A DNA stretch of 6,762 nt from NCBI GenBank assembly GCA_016763495.1, contig JAESTR010000029.1, positions 1 to 6,762 of the forward strand. Reading direction: 5' to 3'. The stretch comes from Kordiimonadaceae bacterium (GTDB lineage: Bacteria; Pseudomonadota; Alphaproteobacteria; Sphingomonadales; Kordiimonadaceae). Below are positions 1 through 6,682 of the stretch, one piece after another. A program made the translations under genes and the position numbers. The notes beneath the pieces are model-generated. The model saw only the letters and a program-made list of their open reading frames with translations, did not search any database and was not told the DNA's origin. Every line of letters starts with the position of its first letter. The stretch's first letter is position 1.

Positions 1-627
1 ATAAGCGTTGCGCTGGTGTTCAAATTTTTCTTCTTTATAATTAATGACTTCGTCAGCACCCAAGCTTAAGCAAAGCTCTTTGTTTGTCGGCCCACATACA
101 GCAACGACGTGTGCGCCTACGGCCTTGGCAAACTGTACGGCGTACGAACCAACGCCGCCAGACGCGCCATTGATCAAGATAGTCTGACCCGGTTTAAGCT
201 TGGCAATGTCTTTGATCGCTTGATAGCTTGTCATGCCTGCACAGGGCATGGCAGCGGCGTCTGCATGGCTTAGACTGTTTGGTTTAAGGGCCACAGCTGA
301 AGCATTGATAGCGATAAAATCTGCAAAGGCTCCGAATTTCCCCTTGAGAGGCTGCATTCCAAACACTGCGTCGCCTTCTTTCAAGCTAGAAACCGCAGAG
401 CCGACTTTGGTGACCGTGCCAGACATGTCGCTTCCAAGCGTAATGGGGAAAGGCTCCACAAGCTTACCGAAAACGTATAAGCCGCGCATTAATAGCCAAT
501 CACGGGGGTTGATGGAGGCAGCATGAACTTTAACCAGTATTTGCTTGCTGGTTGGTTCAGGCATATCCCGTTCGGAAACCTCAAGCACGTCAGTTCTTCC
601 GTATTTCTGGATGGTTGCTGCTTTCAT
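1..627 (-). CDS. MDR-family NAD(P)-dependent oxidoreductase (quinone oxidoreductase-like), 3' end beyond window
   Basis: The minus strand is open without a stop from ATG at 627 to base 1, giving 209 residues of a medium-chain dehydrogenase/reductase. Family members usually have 310-340 residues, so about a third is missing. The start MKAATIQKYG, an N-terminal GroES-like half containing HAASINPRDW (about 35-44) and LGSDMSG (64-70), and the nucleotide-binding GASGGVG (154-160) followed by AVQFAKAVGAHVVAV are typical of the QOR-like branch. The classical zinc-ADH GHE motif is replaced by GSD, so a zinc-free reductase of quinones or enones is likely; the substrate cannot be told. Two ATGs lie in tandem (630 and 627). 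The Shine-Dalgarno AGGGA (639-635, minus strand) sits 7 bases from the second, which I chose. The gene is transcribed divergently from rsh. Family assignment is firm, exact function is not. Confidence 0.88.
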   Translation of the reverse strand, partial: MKAATIQKYGRTDVLEVSERDMPEPTSKQILVKVHAASINPRDWLLMRGLYVFGKLVEPFPITLGSDMSGTVTKVGSAVSSLKEGDAVFGMQPLKGKFGAFADFIAINASAVALKPNSLSHADAAAMPCAGMTSYQAIKDIAKLKPGQTILINGASGGVGSYAVQFAKAVGAHVVAVCGPTNKELCLSLGADEVINYKEEKFEHQRNAY

Positions 628-887
628 CATACTGTCCCTGAATTTGGTGTGGGTTTTAAAGGATAGCTTGCAGTTAAGTGCGTGTTGGACCGTCGTTTTT
701 TAACATTTGCGTTTCTAAGCTAAATTTCTTCTAAACCCTTGCGGTGAACCATGATACACCCCGTTAACCTTGTGAGGTTTATGGTATGTTATGGCAAATA
801 CGCGTTCAGCAAACAATTGGGCTGAAATTTACTGTAGTAAAGACTATTTCTACGTATAGGTGGTATGCGAAAATATAAGGCAATCAA
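628..887. other. Divergent intergenic region between the oxidoreductase and rsh
   Basis: About 260 bases without a convincing gene; promoters for both flanking genes should lie here. I searched both strands for -35/-10 pairs with 16-18 base spacing and found none worth naming. The region is AT-rich and includes a T tract near 696-702 and a small perfect hairpin (AACCT-TGTG-AGGTT, 766-779) too weak to be a terminator. A 22-codon reading frame (791-859) lacks a well-placed ribosome binding site and recognisable content. There is no trace of rpoZ, which often precedes rsh in alphaproteobacteria. Confidence 0.6.
877..880 (+). promoter_or_regulatory. Ribosome binding site fixing the GTG start of rsh
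   Basis: AAGG lies 7 bases upstream of the GTG at 888. An in-frame TAA at 876-878 overlaps this site, so no upstream start is possible in this frame, and GTG is the first usable start codon. The resulting N-terminus (IRQFELVDLVRAYDPN after the initiator) matches what I recall of alphaproteobacterial RSH proteins. Confidence 0.7.
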
Positions 888-3029
888 GTGATCCGTCAGT
901 TTGAGTTAGTAGATTTGGTCAGAGCGTATGACCCCAATGTGGATGAAGCCATATTAAACCGTGCATATGTTTTTGCTATGAAAGCACACGGCAGCCAAAA
1001 ACGCGCGTCTGGTGACCCCTATTTCTCTCATCCGCTTGAAGTTGCGGCTATATTGACAGACCTGAAGTTAGATACAGACACTATCGTAACAGCCCTTTTG
1101 CATGATGTGGTTGAAGACACGGTTGCTACAATTCCGGAAATCGAAAAGGTTTTTGGTAAAAAAATCGCTGAATTAGTGGACGGTGTCACCAAACTTTCAA
1201 AGATCGAATTACAAACTGAAAGTGTGCGGCAAGCTGAAAACTTCCGTAAGTTTTTACTCGCAATGTCTAATGATATCAGAGTGCTGCTGATTAAACTGGC
1301 CGATCGCTGCCATAATATGCGCACTCTTAGTTTCATTAAACGGCCCGAAAAAAGGAAACGCATTGCGCTAGAAACGCTGGAAATTTATGCGCCGCTGGCT
1401 GAGCGCATTGGTATGCATGAGTTGAAAGACGAGTTAGAGCATCTGGCGTTTGAAAACCTTGACCCTGAAGCACTGGCCAGCATCAACGCGCGGCTTGATT
1501 ATTTGATCGAAAAAAGCCCGAACCTTGTGAAAGAAATGGTTGCAGCGCTAGAAGAGCTGTTGAAGGGTTCAGGGATCGAGGCGCGTGTGAGTAGCCGCAT
1601 CAAGCGTCCGTATTCCATCTGGCGTAAAATGGAACGGCAGAATACATCCTTTGAGCAGCTATCAGACGTGATGGCGTTTCGCATCATCGTGAAAGACGTG
1701 CCTACTTGTTATCAAGGGCTGGGCATTGTGCACCAGCGTTTCCAAATGGTGCCGGGCAGGTTTAAAGATTATATCTCAATCCCAAAGCGGAATTTTTACC
1801 GGTCATTGCATACCGCCGTTATGGGCCCCAAGAATAACAGGCTGGAAATTCAGTTTCGCACTGAGGAAATGCACGAAGAAGCCGAGCTTGGCGTCGCCGC
1901 CCACTGGCAATATAAACAAAAATCTGCAAACGCTGAGGGCTCACAATATTTGTGGATCAGGGAATTGCTGGAAATTTTGGATGAAACTCATGACCCGGAA
2001 GAGTTTCTTGAGCATACAAAGCTTGCCATGTTCCAAGATCAAGTTTTTTGCTTCACGCCAAAGGGCGAACTTGTATCCCTGCCGCGTGGTTCCTCCGCTG
2101 TTGATTTCGCCTATGCTGTGCACTCTGAAGTAGGAAACCACTGTGTTGGCGCTAAAGTGAATGGTCGCATGGTGCCGCTTCGTCATCAGCTTGAAAATGG
2201 TGATCAAGTGCAAGTGCTAACGTCCGAAGGGCAAGAGCCGTCTCCGCGCTGGGAAAGTTTTGTTGTGACGGGCAAGGCGCGGTCGTCCATCCGGCGACAT
2301 CTGCGGCAGCAAAAACAAGTTGGGTTTGCCAATCTTGGCAAAGTGATAATCGAAAAGGCCTGCCGGCGAAATCAGTTGGATTTCTCAAGCCAAGTGATGG
2401 AAGAAGCTGTTGCTGTGTTGAATTTGGGGGACGCTGACACGCTGTTTGCGCTTGTCGGGCAGGGCAGTCTGATGGAAGAAGAGGTGCTAACGGCTGCGTT
2501 TCCTGGTTTTCAGAAGGATGCGTGCACGGAAGGCCTGCCCACAATTCACCAAAACTGGGAAGAAATATCAGGTGGTTCTGTGCCCATCTCAGGGGTAAAA
2601 CGTCAGTCAGCTGTGCATTTTTCTGATTGTTGCCACCCCGTGCGTGGTGACCGGATTGTTGGCATCCATGTGGCAGATAAAGGTGCCGAAATCCACACCA
2701 TTGATTGCTCGCAACTTGAGAAATATGACGAAGACCCTGACGCATGGCTTGATTTAAAATGGCAAGCTGAAGAAGAAGGCGATGACGCTTTTTATACTGG
2801 CCGCTTGCGGCTGGATGTGATCAATGAGCGCGGTGCTTTGGCCTCAATCGCAGCAACAGTTTCGAAAAATGGTGGCAATGTTTCAAACTTAATCATTTCT
2901 GATCGTGACCCTGAGTTTTATGTGATGGTTATTGACGTAGAAGTACGCGACGTGAAGCACCTGAATGATGTAGGTCGCGCTTTAAGAGTAAGCCGGGTAA
3001 TCGGTAAAGTCGAAAGAGTGTTGGGTTAA
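888..3029 (+). CDS. rsh: Bifunctional (p)ppGpp synthetase/hydrolase, RelA/SpoT homolog (RSH)
   Basis: This 713-residue protein makes (p)ppGpp from ATP and GDP/GTP and also hydrolyses it, setting the stringent response in the cytoplasm. The N-terminal HD hydrolase domain appears intact: H48, the HDVVED motif at 72-77 and D139 in KLADRCHNMR, spaced as in the characterised RelSeq enzyme. The synthetase domain (about 235-345) has D260 in LSDVMAFRI, RFKD at 291-294 (the RxKD signature of bifunctional enzymes, not the ExDD of RelA), Y304, H308, E320 and Q322. Then come TGS (about 386-446), a helical region, the Cys-rich zinc-finger region with DCCHPVRGD (580-588) and H603/C607, and a C-terminal ACT domain (about 637-713). 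The length is normal for a long RSH. One oddity is RNFYRSLHT (301-309), with Phe where NGY is usual. It is probably the main or only long RSH of this organism, as in most alphaproteobacteria. The symbols relA and spoT are also used for it. Confidence 0.97.
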   Translation: MIRQFELVDLVRAYDPNVDEAILNRAYVFAMKAHGSQKRASGDPYFSHPLEVAAILTDLKLDTDTIVTALLHDVVEDTVATIPEIEKVFGKKIAELVDGVTKLSKIELQTESVRQAENFRKFLLAMSNDIRVLLIKLADRCHNMRTLSFIKRPEKRKRIALETLEIYAPLAERIGMHELKDELEHLAFENLDPEALASINARLDYLIEKSPNLVKEMVAALEELLKGSGIEARVSSRIKRPYSIWRKMERQNTSFEQLSDVMAFRIIVKDVPTCYQGLGIVHQRFQMVPGRFKDYISIPKRNFYRSLHTAVMGPKNNRLEIQFRTEEMHEEAELGVAAHWQYKQKSANAEGSQYLWIRELLEILDETHDPEEFLEHTKLAMFQDQVFCFTPKGELVSLPRGSSAVDFAYAVHSEVGNHCVGAKVNGRMVPLRHQLENGDQVQVLTSEGQEPSPRWESFVVTGKARSSIRRHLRQQKQVGFANLGKVIIEKACRRNQLDFSSQVMEEAVAVLNLGDADTLFALVGQGSLMEEEVLTAAFPGFQKDACTEGLPTIHQNWEEISGGSVPISGVKRQSAVHFSDCCHPVRGDRIVGIHVADKGAEIHTIDCSQLEKYDEDPDAWLDLKWQAEEEGDDAFYTGRLRLDVINERGALASIAATVSKNGGNVSNLIISDRDPEFYVMVIDVEVRDVKHLNDVGRALRVSRVIGKVERVLG

Positions 3030-3051
3030 TCGATAAAATTGGCTATTTCAC

Positions 3052-3080
3052 TTGACGAATTGCCCGTCCCGCACTATCCG
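3052..3080 (+). promoter_or_regulatory. Candidate promoter upstream of pyrE
   Basis: TTGACG (3052-3057) and TATCCG (3075-3080) are separated by exactly 17 bases in the 95-base rsh-pyrE gap. The -35 hexamer is strong and the -10 hexamer moderate for a housekeeping sigma-70 promoter. It would place transcription start near 3087, about 40 bases before pyrE. A second AT-rich -10-like TATAAC at 3095-3100 has no good -35 partner. No rho-independent terminator is visible after rsh, so read-through from rsh could also feed pyrE. Confidence 0.4.
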
Positions 3081-3124
3081 CGTTTGATAAATATTATAAC
3101 AGTTTAACCAGATGAGAGCCGTCT

Positions 3125-3709
3125 ATGGATCAGGAAGCAGTTTTAGAGGAATTTCGTGCAGCAGGCGCGCTTCTTGAAGGTCACTTTAAATTGTCATCGG
3201 GTTTGCACAGTCCGGTCTATTTGCAATGTGCCAAAGTGTTGATGGACCCTGCACGTGCGGGGCGATTGTGTGCCGCGTTTACAGAAAAACTCCGTGCCAC
3301 GGGCGTAGAGATTGATTTGGTTGTTAGTCCCGCTATGGGCGGTGTTATTGTTGGTTATGAAGTCGCGCGGCAACTTGGCACAGTTGGTATTTTCTGTGAG
3401 CGTGTAGACGGGGCGTTTACTCTTCGGCGCGGTTTTGAAATCCCGAAGGGTGCTAAAATTTTAATGATGGAAGATATCATCACAACGGGTCTCTCTTCAC
3501 GCGAATGCATTAAAACTATCACAGAGTGGGGCGGTAATGTGGTTGCAGCAGGCTGCCTAATCAACCGGTCTGGTGGTCGTGCTGAAGTGGGCGCACCGAT
3601 TACTGCGCTCGCCACAATAGACGCACCGACATATAAAACTGAGGATTTGCCGGCTGAACTGGCAGCTGTCCCTGCCGTTAAACCCGGCAGCAGAGGCATG
3701 AAATCATAA
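3125..3709 (+). CDS. pyrE: Orotate phosphoribosyltransferase
   Basis: PyrE joins orotate to PRPP to give orotidine 5'-monophosphate, the penultimate step of UMP synthesis. The 194-residue length is normal for the family. Visible signatures are HFKLSSGLHSPVYLQ (20-34), VSPAMGGVIVG (67-77), the catalytic-loop region CERVDGAFTLRRGF (91-104) and the PRPP-binding motif LMMEDIITTG (113-122), with the acidic pair E116/D117 and the TTG turn. The C-terminus VPAVKPGSRG is typical of the alphaproteobacterial type. The ATG is preceded by GAGAG (3114-3118) at 6 bases. It appears to be the first gene of a tight cluster running to recO; the next start lies 3 bases after its stop. No attenuator-like leader is visible upstream. 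Confidence 0.96.
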   Translation: MDQEAVLEEFRAAGALLEGHFKLSSGLHSPVYLQCAKVLMDPARAGRLCAAFTEKLRATGVEIDLVVSPAMGGVIVGYEVARQLGTVGIFCERVDGAFTLRRGFEIPKGAKILMMEDIITTGLSSRECIKTITEWGGNVVAAGCLINRSGGRAEVGAPITALATIDAPTYKTEDLPAELAAVPAVKPGSRGMKS

Positions 3710-3712
3710 AAT

Positions 3713-4323
3713 ATGCTGTTTGATCGCCGAAATAAATTATCAAGAGTGCAAACTGTGTTTGGTGGCTTTGGCCGCGCTCAGGGTTTGCGCGCGCAGGCGC
3801 CTATATTTGGCACCGAGTTGCTCGTTTGCCGGGCACAGCCCATGCAATAGCCGCCGGTTTTGCCTCTGGCGCAGCGGTTTCTTTCACACCTTTCCTTGGT
3901 GTACATTTTGTGATGGGGTTTGGTATTGCGTGGCTTACTCGCGGTAATATGGTAGCTGCGGCAATTGGTACAGCCATTGGTAATCCGTGGACATTTCCCT
4001 TTATTTTCGCGATGACAGCGCAGTTTGGGTCTTTTCTTTTGGGGCAGGATGTTACCGCCGTAGTTCCTTTGTGGGACTGGCAAGAACTCTATAATGCGCC
4101 CCTTGATTATCTGGCAGCTTTTCTCCCTGTTGTTTATCCGCTTCTAGTCGGAGGTTTACCCACTGCAATTGTGGTTTGGTTCCTTTTCTATTTTGCGTTA
4201 AAAGCTATGGTTAGAAAGTATCGTAGAAAACGGCAACAGCGCATTGATGCGCGAAGTGCATTGAAGCTCGATGCGAAACTGGTTTCTACGGATAGCACGG
4301 ACGAAAGACGTGAGCATGAGTGA
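3713..4323 (+). CDS. DUF2062 integral membrane protein, apparent frameshift near the N-terminus
   Basis: A small membrane protein of unknown function (DUF2062) found beside pdxJ in many alphaproteobacteria. The main reading frame encodes [33 protein letters not shown] and [11 protein letters not shown], then [22 protein letters not shown], all typical of the family. Hydrophobic segments fall roughly at 3841-3940, 3950-4050 and 4110-4200, followed by a basic tail ([10 protein letters not shown]). This frame has no ATG, GTG or TTG between its upstream stop (TAA 3733-3735) and a TTG at 3826, and starting there would remove conserved residues. A good start, ATG at 3713 encoding [15 protein letters not shown], lies in a different frame that stops at 3850. 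Adding one base near 3756-3762 joins the two into 203 residues, the usual family length. It could be a recent null mutation, a sequence error or, less likely, recoding. The last 8 bases overlap pdxJ. Family is sure; intactness is not. Confidence 0.85.
3756..3762 (+). other. Probable one-base deletion (frameshift site) in the DUF2062 gene
   Basis: The frame of ATG 3713 must move by -1 here to enter the conserved frame. The simplest repair is one extra T in the TTT run at 3758-3760, which gives [11 protein letters not shown] across the junction. The exact base cannot be fixed, since anything between about 3750 and 3770 would restore the frame. The site does not form a classic X-XXY-YYZ slippery heptamer and no strong downstream hairpin is obvious, so programmed frameshifting has little support. 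Confidence 0.65.
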
Positions 4324-5053
4324 CAACAGATTACGCCTTGGTGTGAATATTGACCATGTGGCTACAATTCGGAATGCGCGTGGTATTCGCCATCCTGATC
4401 CTGTGCGCGCGGCAGGCCTTGCCGTGCGCGCTGGCGCTGACGGCATTACAGCGCATTTGCGCGAAGATCGCCGGCATATTTCGGATGAAGATATTGCAAC
4501 GCTTTCTGATGTACTGACAGTACCGCTAAATTTTGAAATGGCCGCAACAGAAGAAATGCTTGAAATAGCACTTCGTCACAAGCCTCATGCGGTGTGCTTG
4601 GTGCCGGAAAAAAGGCAAGAACTTACAACAGAAGGCGGCTTGGATGCCGCAGGCCAGCATAACCGCTTGAAGCATATTATCTCTGCGTTAACGAAGGCTG
4701 GGTCTCGGGTTAGCCTGTTTATTGATGCTGATGAAGCACAATTAGATGCCGCTGTTTCCCTTGGTGCACCTGTTGCTGAAATTCATACCGGCCGCTACTG
4801 TGATTTAACAGGCGAGGCGCGTGCGGAAGAGCTGGAACGTATTAGGAAGGCTGTTGCCTACGGTGCAGCTGCGGGGCTGGAAATGCATGCAGGTCATGGC
4901 CTTAGTTATGATACAGTGACAGACATTGCGGCTATTCCGGATATCCAAGAGCTGAATATTGGGCATTTCCTCATCGGCGAAGCAATTTTTCACGGTCTTG
5001 AGATTGCGATAACAGAGATGCGCCGCTTGATGGATGAAGCCCGTGTGGCTTAA
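4316..5053 (+). CDS. pdxJ: Pyridoxine 5'-phosphate synthase
   Basis: PdxJ condenses 1-deoxy-D-xylulose 5-phosphate with 3-amino-2-oxopropyl phosphate (the PdxA product) to pyridoxine 5'-phosphate, the last ring-forming step of DXP-dependent vitamin B6 synthesis. From ATG 4316 it has 245 residues, normal for this TIM-barrel enzyme. Motifs: [16 protein letters not shown] (8-23), [13 protein letters not shown] (43-55, with catalytic H47), LNFEMA (71-76, E74), VCLVPEKR (93-100), EIHTGRYCD (155-163), HAGHGLSYD (191-199, H194) and [13 protein letters not shown] (213-225). H47, E74 and H194 correspond to the catalytic His, Glu and His of the E. coli enzyme. An in-frame ATG at 4271 would add 15 residues lying inside DUF2062 and unlike the family, so I reject it. 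The start overlaps the DUF2062 stop by 8 bases, with a weak purine-rich GAAAGA (4303-4308) upstream, suggesting translational coupling. Confidence 0.96.
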   Translation: MSDNRLRLGVNIDHVATIRNARGIRHPDPVRAAGLAVRAGADGITAHLREDRRHISDEDIATLSDVLTVPLNFEMAATEEMLEIALRHKPHAVCLVPEKRQELTTEGGLDAAGQHNRLKHIISALTKAGSRVSLFIDADEAQLDAAVSLGAPVAEIHTGRYCDLTGEARAEELERIRKAVAYGAAAGLEMHAGHGLSYDTVTDIAAIPDIQELNIGHFLIGEAIFHGLEIAITEMRRLMDEARVA

Positions 5054-5062
5054 GGTAGTTTT

Positions 5063-5725
5063 ATGAGCGTGCTTAATAAATTGGTTGGTCACACGTTTGA
5101 AAAGTCAAGCCTACTCGATGAGGCCTTGACGCATCCGTCGCTATCTGGCTCGTACAATTACCAGCGGCTTGAGTTTCTGGGGGACCGGGTACTTGGCCTT
5201 TCGGTTTCAACATGGTTACTAGAAGCATTCCCCGCAGAAGCGGAAGGCGTGTTAAACCGCCGCTTCACGTCTCTAGTGCGCAAAGAAACACTGGCGGAAA
5301 TGGCGCGTAAACTTGGCATCATAGATGCCCTTAAATTAACGCCAGGTGCAGAAACTGAAGGCACTCGCGATAAAGAATCTGTGCAGGCTGATGTATGTGA
5401 GGCAGTGATCGGCGCTATGTATCTTGATGGCGGTTTTAAAGTCGCTGATGCATTCATTCGTGAACACTGGACGCCATTAATGTCTGATGGTGCAGATGTC
5501 GTGAAAGACTATAAAACATTGTTGCAGGAATGGTGTCAGGGACGCGCGTTACCCTTGCCAATATATACTGTTACAGACCGGTCAGGCCCAGACCACAACC
5601 CGATATTTACAATTGAAGCTTCAGTTGACGGGCAGGGTACTGCCTCAGCTGAAGGAGCGGCCAAAAGGCTCGCGGAACAGGCATCAGCCAAAGAGCTTTT
5701 TGATGCCCTTAAGGAAGAAAAATAA
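5063..5725 (+). CDS. rnc: Ribonuclease III
   Basis: RNase III cleaves double-stranded RNA as a homodimer, processing the rRNA precursor and some mRNAs. The 220-residue length is normal. The nuclease domain (about 1-140) carries the signature NYQRLEFLGDRVL (32-44), with metal-binding E37 and D41 and, further on, D110 and E113 in ADVCEAVIGAMYLDGG. The double-stranded RNA-binding domain (about 148-217) shows DYKTLLQEWCQ, GPDHNPIFTIEA and AAKRLAEQASAKELFDAL. The residue before RLEFLGD is Gln34 where bacterial enzymes usually have Glu (E38 in E. coli); the four core metal ligands are kept. AAGG (5052-5055), overlapping the pdxJ stop, lies 7 bases before the ATG. rnc starts 9 bases after pdxJ, without the acpS and lepB genes usually found between them in alphaproteobacteria. 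Its stop shares one base with the era start. Confidence 0.96.
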   Translation: MSVLNKLVGHTFEKSSLLDEALTHPSLSGSYNYQRLEFLGDRVLGLSVSTWLLEAFPAEAEGVLNRRFTSLVRKETLAEMARKLGIIDALKLTPGAETEGTRDKESVQADVCEAVIGAMYLDGGFKVADAFIREHWTPLMSDGADVVKDYKTLLQEWCQGRALPLPIYTVTDRSGPDHNPIFTIEASVDGQGTASAEGAAKRLAEQASAKELFDALKEEK

Positions 5726-6648
5726 TGGCGAATTTGCCAGAGAATGAAGGCGCTGAAAACACAAGTTGCGGTTTTGTTGCGCTAATTGGTGCACCAAACG
5801 CCGGTAAATCAACACTGCTGAATAAATTGGTTGGTGCCAAAGTAGCGATTGTGACACACAAAGTGCAGACAACGCGCATGCGTATCACTGGTATTGCCAT
5901 GCATGAGAATACTCAGTTGGTGTTCATTGATACACCTGGTATTTTTGTACCCAAGCGTCATCTTGACCGCGCTATGGTAAGTGCCGCTTGGCAGGGTTCA
6001 GCTGACGCGGAAAGTACCGTGTTGCTTGTTGATGCCCGTAGAGGCGTTACTGAAGATGACGAGCGCATCATAAAATCACTGCAAAAGATTAAACGCACCG
6101 TAATATTGGCACTTAATAAAATTGATGGCATGCGCCGTGACGGTCTGCTGGCACTGATGGCCAAGCTGCACGAGACTGGTGTTTTCAGTGATACATTCCT
6201 TATCTCTGCGCTAAAAGGCGATGGGGTAGATGATTTGAAAGCTCATTTAGCAGCCAATGCCGAAAAAGGGCCGTGGATGTACCCTGCAGATCAACTTTCA
6301 GATACAACAATGCGCCTTCTCGCGGCTGAAATTACTCGTGAGAAGGTATATTTACGCCTGCATGAAGAATTGCCGTATGCCATCACTGTAGAGACTGAAA
6401 GCTGGGAAGACCGGCCGGATGAGAGTGTGCGCATTGAGCAAATAATCCACGTAGAGCGCGAAACCCAAAAAGGCATCGTTATCGGTAAAGGCGGAACAAT
6501 GCTGAAGAAGCTGGGCCAAATGGCGCGGGAAGAAATGGAAAAAGAATTTGATCGCCGTGTGCATTTGTTCCTGCATGTACGCACGACTGAGCGCTGGGCC
6601 GACGATAAAACCATGTATCAAGATATGGGCTTGGATTTCGTAGATTAA
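5725..6648 (+). CDS. era: GTPase Era, 30S ribosome assembly factor
   Basis: Era is a GTP-binding protein that docks on the 3' end of 16S rRNA and assists late 30S maturation, and its pairing with rnc is very widely conserved. The protein has 307 residues, normal for the family. The GTPase domain shows G1 GAPNAGKST (22-30), G2 region TTRMRITG (49-56), G3 DTPG (69-72), G4 NKID (131-134) and G5 SALKG (161-165). The C-terminal type-II KH RNA-binding domain includes ELPYAITVE (215-223), IIHVERETQKGIVIGKGG (240-257) with the GKGG loop at 254-257, and a helix plus strand ending HLFLHVRT. The short segment before G1 (MANLPENEGAENTSCG) is hydrophilic and variable in the family. Start and rnc stop overlap as TAATG, and a strong Shine-Dalgarno AAGGAAG (5711-5717) lies inside the rnc 3' end, 7 bases upstream. 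No missing key residue was seen. Confidence 0.97.
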   Translation: MANLPENEGAENTSCGFVALIGAPNAGKSTLLNKLVGAKVAIVTHKVQTTRMRITGIAMHENTQLVFIDTPGIFVPKRHLDRAMVSAAWQGSADAESTVLLVDARRGVTEDDERIIKSLQKIKRTVILALNKIDGMRRDGLLALMAKLHETGVFSDTFLISALKGDGVDDLKAHLAANAEKGPWMYPADQLSDTTMRLLAAEITREKVYLRLHEELPYAITVETESWEDRPDESVRIEQIIHVERETQKGIVIGKGGTMLKKLGQMAREEMEKEFDRRVHLFLHVRTTERWADDKTMYQDMGLDFVD

Positions 6649-6682
6649 GCCTATCTTATACACACAACCCAAGGGACATTGA

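Noticed and set aside
233..526. Plus-strand open frame of 97 codons at the left end
   Set aside because: It is antisense to the MDR dehydrogenase, whose conserved motifs are clear on the other strand.
766..779. Small hairpin AACCT-TGTG-AGGTT between the divergent genes
   Set aside because: Five base pairs with no GC-rich stem or following T run; too weak for a terminator and unsupported as an operator.
791..859. 22-codon open frame upstream of rsh, considered as a leader peptide
   Set aside because: No well-placed ribosome binding site, no run of regulatory codons and no attenuator hairpins next to it.
2152..2745. Long minus-strand open frame of 197 codons opposite rsh
   Set aside because: It lies wholly antisense to well-conserved RSH codons, its product is rich in His, Gln and Pro with no recognisable family, and it overlaps other antisense frames; a coding shadow.
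3720..3947. TTG-initiated 75-codon plus-strand frame
   Set aside because: It is Cys- and Arg-rich and resembles no family; it is the third frame across the DUF2062 N-terminal region.
3826..4323. DUF2062 starting at TTG 3826 as an intact gene
   Set aside because: The same frame upstream of the TTG encodes family-conserved residues ([14 protein letters not shown] and HRVAR), so this start truncates the protein; a frameshifted longer gene explains the sequence better.
5075..5835. 15-base exact direct repeat AATAAATTGGTTGGT at 5075-5089 (rnc) and 5821-5835 (era)
   Set aside because: Both copies encode NKLVG (preceded by Leu) in unrelated proteins at expected places; shared codon choice explains it, with no flanking similarity or mobile-element signs.
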